Assembly (NCBI RefSeq): GCF_041146795.1
Contig: NC_135185.1
Coordinates: 26,905,529-26,969,528, forward strand
Reading direction: 5' to 3'
Origin: Maylandia zebra
Lineage: Eukaryota; Chordata; Actinopteri; Cichliformes; Cichlidae
DNA: 64,000 nt
The notes under the pieces were generated by a model. It was not told the DNA's origin, ran no database searches, and saw only the letters and a program-made list of their open reading frames with translations. The stretch's first letter is position 1, and each line of letters begins with the position of its first letter. The position numbers and the translations under genes were made by a program. This document shows positions 1 through 12,439 of the stretch, in pieces.

Positions 1-2044
1 CATAACATAAATACAATGATAAATATATGTGTGTGTGATGGAAGGTCTGCTGCCCTAATCAGTGTTGGTAGGGGGATACAGTGTCTTGCATGCCACATTA
101 ATGCCAGTAACAGTATTCTACCCATCATACCAGTTAGGTATCACACACTGGTCTTCAACCCCTATATGAGAGGAATGGCTGCTGGTGCACATCTTTAATA
201 AGCACCATCTGACTAGTAAAATCAGCAACAGAGTGGGTGTGATAGGCAGCATGAATCCAAATGCCCTTGTTATATCCAGAGACACACACACCACCAGCTT
301 TCTTCCAGCATGTCGTTACTTTGTTTCAAATGCCCACTCACAGCTCATCCTCACTCCAGATGGCGCTTCCACTTCCTGGTCGCAGGCCTGCTGTGCTGGG
401 ACCTTCTGCGATTGGCCGACCCACCTGCTTCCCCGCTACCTTAGAGATGATTGACAAAAGCCTTCCCCAAACAGAGACCCTTCTGCCGCTGACATTCTGT
501 TGTTGAGTGACAGCCCCCGTGGTGTTGGTGTCCCCGCTGATGTTTTTGGGCATGACATCATTAGTTTTTCTCCATCAAACAGCTGTTCCTTATTCCCGGT
601 GTTCAACATGAAGTGTCCGATTCCACACTTTGGTGTAAACAGTAATGACTGGGCTTTGCATTCTTTGCACAATTCAAAACCTCCTCAAAATGTTGCACTT
701 TTGTTGAAAAGCAAAAAATATACATAGGCCACCCTTACTCACCAAAACAGCAAAAAACCAAGCAACCAACAAGTTTAATTAGTACATTATAGGGGTTTTG
801 TTGTACATATTGCCACTTAAATTCTATAATAGCTAGGCCAAATCAATCTGCATTTATTGTCCTTACACTGTTATAAAAACAATACAAACAACAACTCCAT
901 AAATTTCTCAGCTGGACAGTTTTCGCAGAGATGTTGTAATACAGCGGATTGTGTTTTTCTGGTCACATGATATATTTACAGCCTAAAGCATAATATATCC
1001 GTCGGCTTCTTCTTTCCTCAGTAGAGAAGGAATAAGGGAATGCCACCTGTGTTGACAGCACCAGCTGATGAGGCTGAGTGACAGGAAGAGGAGTAAGTGG
1101 TCAGCTCATCGGAGGCTGCAGCAGCGTGGTCCTCACGTCTTGGCCAGATGGTTGGCTTCAGGTGCACGTGTGTTGGTCTGTGTGGCTCAGGAGTCTCAAC
1201 AATAGAAGGAAAGCAGACATCAGTCTCTGAATATCCCAGAGGAGCAGTCTACACAGGTAGCTAATGGATACGCTGCCTCAAACACCCGTGGGCATCCTTG
1301 GGCAATGCACTGGCAGGGCACCAGCAGGAATCATGCCTGTCATCATTCAGGCCAAAGGCAGAGGAAGACAGAATGAGAGTCTTTTATATGTATATATTAT
1401 TTATTATTGCTATTTTTTAGTGGTTAAAAAGAGACTTGGATACTGCCCCGATCCTTAAAGGAGAAAACAAATAAATAAAAAGCTCTTTTTCTTCAGCTGT
1501 CATCCACTTAATGCTGACCTGACACAAACGCAGAGACACAAATGATTCCAATTTGCAGGACCAGCCTCAAGCCCCGGCAGTTGTTTTATAGGCTAACCGA
1601 AGCCACTCCAGTCCGTCTAATTATTGAAACCATTTTGAAGGGACTTTGTTTTATGTCGTTGTCACCTCATTCCAGACAGCTTGTGACCACAAGGCATTTG
1701 AATTGTTATGGTGTTTGTGTATGGTTTTTTTTTTCCACTTTTGTAAATCTGATTATAAAGTATGTTTCCTATTCTGCCCAGATTAGCCATCTGGCTGTGG
1801 GACACGGGGAGGGAATCTCTCTGCTTGTTAGGGACTGGCTTTCACAGTTCTCCCTCCGCTAAGCTCAAAGCTCGCTGAGTGACACCGCTGCCCACTCACA
1901 CAGACAAAAATATCCTGCTAACTGGATGGCATATGTGAGACATTCACCACAGGGTACAGCTCTGTGTGTTTCGGTGTGTGTACAACAGAAAGAGGCTGCG
2001 GGTGAATGAAAAAAGAAGAAAGGAGAAAGAAAAAATAGACCGAT
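1..2044. other. non-coding flank, nothing recognised
   Basis: All frames are broken into short segments and no protein family, RNA gene or transposon end was recognised. Composition is mixed, moderately A/T-rich, without long simple repeats. It may hold regulatory DNA of the distant sox11 gene, but nothing in the sequence proves it. Confidence 0.5.
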
Positions 2045-2240
2045 AAGTGTCTTTTCTCCCCTCTTTTTAAGGAATAATACTTTGTCAAGTAGAGAGTGGG
2101 GGTGGAATTAACGTACGTTTGGAGGAAGCTTGGCTGATGGCTTTCCTAGATAAACAGCACCTCTCAAATCAAAGTCCGGGGCATCTTTCCCAAGAGGTTT
2201 ATGTGGGAAAGTGTGAATATTTGTCCAAACTTGGTGCTGA
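2045..2240 (+). repeat. diverged ~180 bp duplication, copy A
   Basis: This segment aligns colinearly with 2674-2855. Shared blocks in the same order include AAGTGTCTTTTCTC, AATAATAC, TGGAATTAAC, CTTTCCTAGATAAAC and GGGGCATCTTTCC, followed by a TTTATGTG block. Substitutions and small gaps lie between the blocks, so the duplication is old. No transposon ends or target-site duplications were seen and no coding frame runs through it. Confidence 0.75.
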
Positions 2241-2673
2241 AAGCTGTGAGCAGTGAGCACATGTGGGAAAGGTGGGCTGAGTATGTTGGGCAAATTGGAC
2301 TGTGTCAGCTCTGCCTGCTAAACTCTTCAGCTGGTCTAATTGAACTTGACATGGTTTTACTTATGTGGCTTCCTCCTTGGCTTGGTCTCTGCTAGTCTTC
2401 TCACTCATGCTTCAGTCATTAGAAAAGTTCATCTCATTGTCCTTCTGACCTTCTAAAAAAAACAGAGTGAGGGAAACGGTGGCACCTCTGTGATCTAAAA
2501 TAAATTATCTCTTTGCTGCAAAACATTAGGCCCGGCTGGAAAGTGTGAAATCTCCTAAAATACTGGTGAAAAAACTAAGCCGAGCAGATGATTAAGCTGT
2601 CACTATATTTTGAGTCTTTTCACACTTTTGAAAACTGATTTTTTTTTTTTCAACTTTCTTTGCCAATCAGAAA

Positions 2674-2855
2674 AGTGTCTTTTCTCGCTTTTAAATGAAT
2701 AATACCTTGTTATTTCGGGTGTCAGGGAGAAGTGGAATTAACTTACATCTGAAGAAAACTTTGCTGGCGCCTTTCCTAGATAAACTGTACCTCCACATGA
2801 AAGCCCGGGGCATCTTTCCTCCAGTTTTATGTGATAAATCCAGACTTGTTCTTCC
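2674..2855 (+). repeat. diverged ~180 bp duplication, copy B
   Basis: Direct-orientation partner of 2045-2240, starting about 630 bp downstream. The CTTTCCTAGATAAAC-like and GGGGCATCTTTCC blocks are the best preserved. It may be an ancient tandem duplication of a regulatory element, or two copies of an old unrecognised repeat. Confidence 0.75.
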
Positions 2856-2994
2856 TCTGATGTATTAAAAACAAGGCATTTAAAGAACACTCCAAAAAAG
2901 AAAAAGAAAAACCCTCATAGCTGGCTCATTTTGTATGAAAATAAAATGCAGTAGTTACAGTCAAAGGATACCTCTGTTTTAAAAAAGCACCATA

Positions 2995-3009
2995 TCAACA
3001 GGGGGCGCC
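2995..3009 (+). promoter_or_regulatory. CTCF-like motif
   Basis: TCAACAGGGGGCGCC closely matches the vertebrate CTCF core consensus (CCASYAGRKGGCRS type), differing at only one or two of the less constrained positions. CTCF sites often mark domain boundaries around developmental gene deserts. Occupancy cannot be known from sequence. Confidence 0.45.
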
Positions 3010-6000
3010 ACACTGCAAACCCTACTATAAAATACTGTACATTGCAGCAAAGTGAGGAAATGCTCCAGAGAGACAGCTGTGTGTTTATTCACTTGCGCAC
3101 CCACACTCAGACTCCCACACAAGGCATTTAGTGACTGCTAAGAGTTAAAAACAAATCACCTCTCTGACATTTACGCAGGGCTGCTGCTTCTTTTCAGATG
3201 CTCTGTGGGATATGACAATACCCGCGGCAGGAGAGGTATTGAAAAGATTTCTGGGGAGACAGGAAGCCTCCACTAGCATGGTGCACCTGGACTACCTAAA
3301 CAACCAGCACAAAAAGACCCACTTGATTGAGTGAATGTGAGAGGACAATGAGCACAATAAAATAAATGGAGTGGTGAAACAATGCCAAATGATGTCACCT
3401 GGCAGTCAACTGGACCCCTGCCACACTGCCAGTTTGGTTGGCCCGTACTGTCTGTTACAAGTCACTTACTCTGTACCTTGTTTGTGCTCCAATTTTCCCA
3501 CTACAGAGAAACATTTTTTTTTTGCCTTTGGCTGAAAAGGCACCATGAGTGAAAAGGCTTTAATTCTTGCTATTTGGATGGCTTACCAATGCAATTTTTC
3601 AAAACACACTTCACAGATACTACTGGTGCCATCAAAGACCCCCAGAGGAACATTAGCATAGAGGAGTGTTTATACTTTGCATTGATAGTCCATTTACTCT
3701 GGCAAACATCAAAGAGCAGAAGATCAGCTTTGTTGAATGTCATTTACTGTGGCATGAGATGTTTTGATGAAACAAGCTGAATAAGGTTATCTCCATGCCT
3801 CTTCTCCGCTGAGAGGAAACAGCAGAGAGACTGCATCGGCTGAAGCTACAAAATAACATAATCAAATATAGATATATATATTTTTTTTTTTTAAAAAAGG
3901 AAGTTGATCTTGACATCCTTGGCTGATAAGATTTCAGCTTTGCCCATAAGCAATAAATAGCTCCACGTGGAAAAAGAGCTGAAAATATCCTCCTCTGCAC
4001 AGTAAACTAGTGCCATATTGTGGGACAGACTACGCCTTAACAACATCACTCACTGCCAAGATTGACTAACATATGCCAAGATGTTACTACCTTACTAATC
4101 CTTATGCAGCTGCTAATCACTGCGGCCACATTCTCAGCACTTTGCTGTTCTGCATCCAGGTTGACTGATTTGATGAGTATCAGATAGCCTGGGCCTAAGC
4201 TTCCTGTGTTGCCTCTCCATTTGGTTCCCATTTAACCTGTCTCACAGCCAATAAAAGACCAAGTCAATTACAACAAACCGGGAACTTCATATGCAGGAAA
4301 TAGGCCAATTACATTAAACCCTGTGAGTTCCTACAGCCAGTGAGCTAGGGGTTAAAAGGAAAAAAAAAAGAAAAGAGTAAAAAAAGGGGAAAATATGTAA
4401 AGAGGCAGGGAGTCAAGCAGGAATGAGAGCAGTTTTGGGTTTCAATCTGCCAGTTAATCTTCAAATAGCAAGCCGGCAGTGTGCTGGTCACTGATAAAGG
4501 CCCTGGTCTGTCATCACACAGCCTCACCTCCAGTCACTCAGCCCTCCTGTCAGGACGTCATCTGGAATCTGGGAAACAGCTAAGGGCAAGGAGAGAAAGG
4601 CCACAGAGAGAGACAGCAGGCAGAGGGGAAGATCCGTTTGTGTGTGCTTGGGTGCATGTGTCTGCTCAGCTCCCTGTCTGCATCTATGTGAGCTTGTCCG
4701 TCTGTATATAAATATGCCTCTTTTTTTTTTTCCCTACACAAACCCCATCCGGACCCTCACTCGCTTGCTTGCGCTCTCTCAAAATACATACACTCAGCTC
4801 AGGTCTGAGTCGTAAAAAGAAATGCTGATTGTGTGATCATGGGTAATTGTGTGACGAGAGGCTGTAAAGTCAAAAAAGAGGGTGTATTAGTGTTTTGTGG
4901 CGGTGTTTTATGGGAAGGTGTGCTTTTACGTCTGGGGATGGCTGTGCTGAAAGGTGAGAAGGGGAGGTATCAAAGAGCTGACTTTGTTGTTTAAAGGCAG
5001 TGCCCCTGAGGTAGACTGCTGCTGAAAGACAATGTTTACTGCCTGCTGATTGACACTATAAAGGCACCCGGACGACACTGAAGAACTAATTGGATATGCC
5101 AAAAAGAGTCACCGGTCTTAATGTCTGTGGGAATTCATTATTAATTTTGACATGATTTAAGCTGCACACACCTGATTTGGAGAACCTAATTCATTCAGTG
5201 AACATTATTTAAAACCTGAATTATTGCAGTAATGCTGCCGTTTTATGCTATTGTGATAAAGAATATAGAACCAGAGACCGTGGAAGTAACAATTAATTAC
5301 TACACTGAACAACTGTGTTTTTGCACCTTTCTCTCTAGAAATGTCCCTTTCATAAGGCACTTAAATGAGTCCTTTCCTGTCAGTAGCTCACCTCGTATGC
5401 ATGTGGGCTATTTGCATTCAGTTGAGGTTAGCCACTTATCTTTCCTGTTTGACCTCCAGGATAACATTAATTGTGTGATACTTGTAGAAGCACAAAGCAA
5501 GCATTAGCCATTCAAACTTTATTGCATGTACAGATGATTTATACATAACCAAGGTTGCTCAGTATACACTTGGTTTGGGCTTGAGAGAGTCCACAGTTCT
5601 GATTTTCCATTCAATCATAGTCACAGAAAGAATTACCTGCAATATGTTTTTTTTGTGTAATTCTAAACACAGTAAAATAACTTGTGCAATTCCAGTTTTT
5701 CTCCAAGTACTCTTTTTTCCTTTTCTGTAGTTTTTAAATCACAGCCTTGTGTTCAGTTGCATGTCAAAGCATGGCACAACTGCACTTATTTTCAGTTCAC
5801 TGCGCTGTGGTCTGCCCGTAACACAGAACCACTGTTCATTTTCAGATTAGTTCACTTTGTGGCCCTGCCTTCAGTCACTGTTCTGCAATGTTCGTTTTTT
5901 CCTCCCTCTCTAAGCTCCTAGATCATTTCCAGGCCCTGCATCCAATAATATTTGGTCGAGCATACATACACGCTGGCGTAGTGAGGTGAGTCAGTCAGTC

Positions 6001-8870
6001 AATCTTTCATTAGGCCTGGGGTGAACAGGGTCACATGCCACTCCTTCGCAGCCCAAGACAGACAAGCTGCCCATCTGCTATTTGGTTGATGCTCGGAATG
6101 ATAATGCCTCATTCTCCTTTATTTGGGCCTTTCTTCCTCTCCTTCCTTCCTTCTCTCTCTCTCCCTCCACTGCCCTATATCTGTCAGCCTCTTCCTGTCT
6201 GTCTATCTACTCTTCTCATCAGGAGGCTTCTGTGGAATAGGGCAGCAGCATTGTGTGGGAGGTGATTATGTGTGATCTGCCGACTCAGACTTGACCTTTT
6301 CCATGTTATCCCTCAGATTGAAACCAGCACTTGTGGACTCACGTCCTCCCAAGCTTCCACTCTGTTCATGCTACTTTTTTTGTTGTTGCTTTAATGCTTC
6401 ATACGCATTTCACAGAGAAGGGACTTCCAGACGTATGCGCTGCGGTAATTTCCCTGCTTTGGTTATATTCCATGACCAGTTTGTGGTTTTCTCTGTGTGC
6501 GTGTGTGTGTGTGTGTATGCACGCACACAAGCATGTGCACAGTTTACAATTTAAGATTCTAATTACAGGTGCGGCTATTTTAAGTGGACTATAAAATTAA
6601 TAACTGATCTTAAATTGCAGACGCATACAATGGGGAGCCCAATGGTTTGAGCGTAGAGAGACATCTGGAAAAGTGCAACTTAATGAACGTAGCTTTTTTT
6701 AGTTAGCTAATCATATAGCACTCAAATAAATTTAGCAGCTGTTTTTAAGAGCAAAGCTTAATTTGTATTTATGGTTCGATTTTTACTTTGGGTTTTGTGC
6801 GAAACTGATGAAGCACTTGTAAGACGAGGGAGCCCGAGCACTCTGGGCTGTTAGCATAATTCAGAAGGTTTGTTCATCTTTAACTGCAAAGTGCATTGTT
6901 CTGTGTGCGCAATCGCCATGCAAAGCAAATGAGACCAACTTGTGAGCAATTTAGCCTGTTGTCACGTAGAGATGGTGAACATACCTCCCTCTCTCTCCCT
7001 CTTTCCGCGAGCTTTGCTGTCGCAGCAGTTGCTGTCAGTTTGAGCGGTGCCTGCCCCCAAATATAATAGGGTTTTCTTGACTGCCTCCCCAGGGATTGAC
7101 TGGCGGTGGAGAATTCACCATGGCTCATTTGGGGCAGTGCAGGGATGGGCTTCATAAAACTAGCTGCTCCATGTCTCCAGGCAGGTTTGTGGCATTCCAA
7201 AGAGGGTGTTAGTTTCACTGATAATACTGTCATTGAAAGACAGCGCTTAGGTTTGCTGTGTTGTCCAATGTCTGTGGCTCTGTCTGCGCCACATCTCACA
7301 GGACTCGAGAATGAGTCATGCATATTGATGTGTTCGTTGTAAGGACCGTACTTTATGTAGATGAGGCCTATAAGAAACACTGTAGACCTCATATACTGAT
7401 AAATCACTGTCACTGCTATACTGCCTCTACAATTTTATAATATATTGGCCGTTACAATTGCCAGAAAAGAAGGCTCATGATCAATTAGTTTCACTGTTTT
7501 TCATATCAAAATAAAACTAATACATGTCTACATGGACACTGAAAGAGTTATTGCTGGCTGTTGTCATCCCTTTTGCCTGTAGCAGCCATACGGAAATCCC
7601 ACTTTAAAGGCAATTTAAGCGTTGTGACAGAAGACAGAATCCACCATCCTTATTCCATGTGAAATTGCTTAAGTCCTTAAGTGTACCTACCTCTCTAAAT
7701 CAGGCATTAGTAGGCTGAGTTAGACAGTTTAACTGGGTGTCTTTCTTTGAATAGGTGTTTGATTCATTACTTACACGTTAAGCGTAGTTTTAATGACACA
7801 AATGGAGATGTGATGTGTTCATAAAATGCAAAGCGATTCTTTACATTTGCATGTTTTCATAGACAAACTGTGTATTTGGTGTTACACTTGTGTTATAAAG
7901 TCTGAAATCTAAATATTAAAAGCATGTTATCAGCCTTCTAAACACATGTCTCACCTGGTGTGATACTCATCAGCGGTGCACTTTCACAAATTCAGACCCA
8001 CATGTTGAGTCACACAATATGAACCACGTACACTTTCCTACTCGCACTCCTTAACCACAGGCCAGTATGTGTGGTATGAGTGGTTTCTTGTTGCTAGACA
8101 GCTGCATGCTTCGGCCTCTTCACAGCAGTCGACTGAGCTCCGAGGAGCTTGACAAAGAAGCTTAAAGTCCTCCCTAAGTCTCTAGCCCCTGGGTCGTCTG
8201 CATACTCTGAGCCCTGCTCTGGAAAAGGCCTGAATGCGAGTTTAGCAGCTATGGTTACACCCCGGCAGACCCCTGCCGCCGCTCTTGCTTGCATTACCAT
8301 TTTTTCTCTGGGCTGCTTTGGTCTTATAGCCCAGCAACAAGTTCCTCTTGTGCTCTCTTCTTATTTCATAACATGATGAAAGAACTGACAGACATAGTGC
8401 TGCTACAGAGGAACTGCTTGCGGGATGAGGAGTGTGTACATCTGTTTGTTTCAAAGTTTCTAGCAGGTCACATTTGACGTTTGTCTTCTCTGCTTCGTTT
8501 GTTTTCCTTTGCTGGAGTTTTTCTTATGTTGAGAAGCTAAAGCAGCACATTGCAAGGTGGGGTGTCTTTCCTTGGTCAGCTATCCATGGTACATCACAGC
8601 CTCTGTGGACACAGACGGAGGATGCAGACGAGGCTGATTTGTCTGCATGCACACATAGACCGATTACATAAACACACAACAATATGGGCTAAAAAATGCA
8701 GACACAATTAGAAACTCTAGGCATTTCAGCAAATGCATATATGTAGAGGGAAGTCTTGGTACATGCGCTCTATACTGGCCCAGTTTGTACCTGTGTATGT
8801 CCATTTTGAGAGTTTGCGTGTGTGGAGGAGGTGGTATCCAATGTCGGCAGCTGGAAGTACTCAAGCTGCT
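3010..8870. other. non-coding, nothing recognised
   Basis: No coding exon, RNA gene or transposon end was identified. A (GT)n tract lies at about 6494-6516. The stretch around 6960-7330 is balanced in composition and repeat-free, which would suit a conserved non-coding element, but conservation cannot be tested here. Confidence 0.4.
6494..6516. repeat. (GT)n microsatellite
   Basis: Short alternating purine-pyrimidine GT tract with one interruption, followed by a CA-rich run in which the strand alternates back. Confidence 0.9.
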
Positions 8871-8871
8871 G

Positions 8872-8904
8872 CTGCAGAGAGAGAGAAAGAGAGAGAGAGA
8901 GAAT
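8872..8904. repeat. (GA)n purine tract
   Basis: Interrupted GA dinucleotide run within a longer purine-rich stretch that continues to about 8950. The apparent Arg/Glu-rich reading frames here are artefacts of the repeat. Confidence 0.85.
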
Positions 8905-11036
8905 GAAAGAGAAGAGACGTCTGCACAAGAAAGAGAGGCTAAGAGAGGCACCAGCACAGTCTCACTCTTTACAGGGGCTGAGCTCTTGCCGAGTGAAAGC
9001 CCCTATAGAATGAAAGCAGGGTCATCTTAACGGTGCAGCCTCCTTGCACACATACAAACACATACTCGCTCACATACACACTGGAGCAGAACAACACCAT
9101 GGCCAGCGTGAGTGCAGAGAGTGCACAGCAGTCCTCCTCAGGAAGCTGGTCTTGTTTAGACTTACAGCTATGTGCAAAGAATAATAAGGACCAGGACAAT
9201 GTTGGTACAGACATGCAACACTCCCTCGTCGGCCTTTTATGTCTGCATGAATCTCCCTCTTCACTCGGACAGATACTCCCATTGTGTGATATTGCAGATG
9301 AAAGAGGATTAGGCATACCTATGTTATGGTCAGTACAGAGTCTCCCACCTGGCAATGCCAAAACAGTCAGATGAAAGATCTTGTGGTTTTTTGAAAGTCA
9401 CTGCAGGTATTTTGCCATGCTTCTTCTTCTTCAGTTATTCAAGTTCACATCATTTCTTTCTCCCTGCTTTCAAACCTCTCTTTCTTTCTTTTTTCCTGGA
9501 GAAAGGTAATGAAGGGGAACTGCACTGCTCAGCTTAGAAGTGCGAAGGCTATGATTTTCACTGTGAAGTGCTAAAAGTTACAGTGCACAGCTGAACTTGT
9601 ATATTCAAGCCTTTGGCAGAGTTACAGCTAGCTCCCCAGTTAAGCCACATGTTTTAATGTTTCAGGCTTAACCACAAAATGAACAGGTGCTTCAGACAAG
9701 GTTTCTGGAAATGTATGTCTGCTGATCTCCTTTTTTTGTCACATTTAACAGTTCAGTCTGGATCATGGACCACTCTTTTTTTTGTTTCCCTTTTCATAGA
9801 TCTTTACTGTAATTGACACCTCTAGTTTTGTGGAGTGTGGGGGATACAGTCCTGTGCTGTGTGCTTCTCCCTGACAGAAACATCAGTAAATCAACCCAGC
9901 GATTTCAAGCGAGTCATTCCGGAAGATTCTGTTACCTTTCAACAAGCAGAGGGCCCCAGGCTGAGGCCAGGGAAAAAAAAGAGGCAAAGAGAAAAGAGGC
10001 TGGAAAAATACAGACACCAGAGAGGAGATGTTGAGATTTTAAAGTAAGTTTTTCAAAGGAAGAAACAAAAAGGAACAAGGCAACAGTGCAACTCAGAAAA
10101 CTTAGAAATAAAGAACAAAAAAAATAATAAAAGATGTGATATGACGGTGAGAAAAGATCTTGAGACTGAGAGAGTGTGTGAGAGTACTCAACTCAGTGGA
10201 AATCCTCGAGTTCATACCGTGTTCCAATCAAAGTCCATTGACCTGGCAGGCCTGTGACAAATTATCCCAGCGGCTCTACATATGACTCAATCAGCATGGT
10301 GGATAGCTTTCTGATGAGCAATAGGTCTCCTCGTATATCAGCCAAATCACCCCCTGATGACTGCATCAACATGCAGCCTACACTTCTCTAAGTGTATGGC
10401 GAAGGGAAATCTTCAAATCAGCCCTTACGCTGGTACCTGTTGTCTAAAGAGCACCTTTAGACCCATGCTGCACTTCATTTTTGTCACTCCTCCACAGTGG
10501 GTTAAGACCAGGGCTTAATGTTCAAGTCATGAACTTGACAATGTGACATCCTTCAAATATAATAAGCTCTTTCAAACAGACTACCTCATGTACGATAGAG
10601 AACATAGACTACAACCTGTGCAAAGTCCAAACAAAAACAGGCATTTATTATAGAGAAATGTTACTGTATAGAATAAGCGTAAAGGAGAATGCTTTAATTC
10701 TACTTATAAACACAGCAACCACGTACAGATGTACAGACTGTGAAGTTTTGTTTGAGCCTCTGCTAGCTGTCCATTACATAATGTCAAGACTGAATGAGTA
10801 CTGGATGCCATTGCATTTAGCAGAGCCCCATTTGTGGCTGCGGGGTAGATACGCACCAATCACGTGTGAGAGACAAGCTAGAGGACACCTGATATGCAGC
10901 TGAGGGCAAGTGGATGGATTTGCTCTCTAGAACCCAACAGAGCAGAGCCCTGGGCTGCGAGTCGTGAACATTTAAAGGCTCAACTCTCTTCTTCTTGTAA
11001 TTGAAAGTGCATTCACTAGCAGAATGTGTGTGTGTG
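8905..11036. other. non-coding, nothing recognised
   Basis: Only short open frames without recognisable domains. A short (TG)n run at about 11023-11036 immediately precedes the first hAT-derived sequence. Confidence 0.4.
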
Positions 11037-11125
11037 TCGATATTGAACCGTTCGATACAGTGCTTTCGGTTCGGTACGCATATGTATCGAACAATACAAC
11101 ATTTGTAATTTATTTTATCAACTTT

Positions 11126-11245
11126 CCTTCTGACGATGCTGTCTGTGTGGAGCGCTCAGTGAATCTGCGTTCGACTACTCCGCCTAGGCTGCACTGTCGA
11201 GCGCAGATCCACTGAGTGCTCCACACAGACAGCATAGTCAGAAGG
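11126..11245. repeat. 44 bp inverted repeat (hairpin) inside the hAT remnant
   Basis: Left arm 11126-11169 and right arm 11202-11245 are reverse complements with three mismatches over 44 bp, separated by a 32 bp loop. Sub-terminal inverted repeats of this kind occur in hAT elements. It could equally act as a local fold-back structure. Confidence 0.85.
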
Positions 11246-11785
11246 AAGAGCGCAGGGCACCTCCCCCACCCTCATTCAGATCTGGCGTTTGGAATTATTT
11301 TGGTTTTCATGTGACGTATGACCCTGAAGGTAAGCGAGTCATGGACTAAAGTAAAACAGTATGTTGGATGTGCCATGCAATGCTCAATTACATGGGTGGG
11401 AACTAGTGTGTTAGCGCAGTTAGCTCGTTAACGTGTTAGCCGTCTAGCCCCATGCACGGGGCGATCGGCGGTAGCTCGTTAACGGAGATTTGCCGTGTTG
11501 TGGTGTTAAGGTCATTTCAACGAGATTAACCTGAAAGCACTAGTGGGAACACAACGAATATGACTGCACATTTACGCCGACATCATCCTAGTGCAAAGAC
11601 AAAAACAATAAGCATGCTACTAACTTTAGCCGAGTCATTTAGACAGCTGTTAGCACATGATTCTCCTTATGCTGCTGAGAATATAGCCCAGAAGAAGCGG
11701 ATAGTATAGCTTTTATTTTGGAAAGAGCCATTTCTCTGTAATAAACTCTCTTTTCCAAAGATGAGTGATTCCTCAATCAGATACA

Positions 11786-11880
11786 GGGCTTGCAATATCG
11801 CTAGCCTGACGTCCTGGGGCTAGCGATTTTTTCAGTCGGGCTACCCTGCCCGTCGGGCTATTGTAGGAAGGAAAAATATA
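11786..11880 (+). mobile_element. possible nested hAT 5' end
   Basis: Begins CAGGGCTTGCAATATCGC, a hAT-like CAGGG terminus, followed by a perfect 10 bp hairpin (ATCGCTAGCC / GGCTAGCGAT). The zinc-finger-like remnant at 12283-12390 lies about 500 bp downstream in the same orientation. No matching inverted right end was found, so boundaries are uncertain. Confidence 0.4.
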
Positions 11881-12282
11881 TGTCAATGCTTTTGCATTCT
11901 TTCAGAAATGTAGCTGGGTAATTATGTCATTGGCATCGGTGAGCCACTGTCAATATGTGACATATTGAAATCGCGTTTGAATTTGCGCTTGTTTTTTTGC
12001 TTTCACTTTGCAATCGTGCGAACTGTGTTTAGAGAGCGACAGCACTGATCTGTGAGTGATGATAATTTGCGCACCAATTCCTCTGACATCGTTTTATTAA
12101 TCGTTAGCTTACTATGCAAACATGACAAGTGAAATCTCCCGCAGCTTAAACATGTGAGAGGTTGATCGCGCAGAGAATCGCTGAGCTTATGTGAGTGAGT
12201 GTGTAAAAGCATTTCAGTTCTGCTGAGCCAAACAAGACAGGTCAGGGTGAAGAAGTGACAGCCAAAGAAAAGCTTACCACAA

Positions 12283-12390
12283 AACGGAGAAGTTATGACA
12301 AATCAGACTATAAGGCAAAAAGAAAGTGCAGCTTTATGGTTTCATGGACAAAATAATTTCTGTGGCTGCAATATGACGAGCTAAATAACC
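12283..12390 (+). pseudogene. remnant of hAT transposase N-terminal (TTF-type finger-like) region
   Basis: One frame reads SDYKAKRKCSFMVSWTK, then a stop, then FLWLQYDE. The pattern of basic residues, F-x3-W and a downstream aromatic W-x-x-YDE resembles the N-terminal zinc-finger-associated segment of a class of hAT transposases and their domesticated relatives (ZNF862/KIAA1586-like). The in-frame stop and short length show it is dead. Assignment rests on pattern memory only. Confidence 0.35.
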
Positions 12391-12439
12391 AGGGCTGCAC
12401 ATAAGTCCGCAGGTGCGCATTCGCTGTCAAAATAAAAAA

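Noticed and set aside
2220..2245. REST/RE1-like site (TTGGTGCTGAA half)
   Set aside because: Only one half matches; the GCTGTCC half is absent at the canonical spacing.
5410..5417. POU octamer ATTTGCAT, also at 7845 and a few other places
   Set aside because: The count is not clearly above expectation for A/T-rich DNA of this length.
6880..7413. 177-codon open frame on the minus strand
   Set aside because: No recognisable domain, no splice or promoter context, and composition typical of non-coding DNA. A length like this arises by chance in a 64 kb window.
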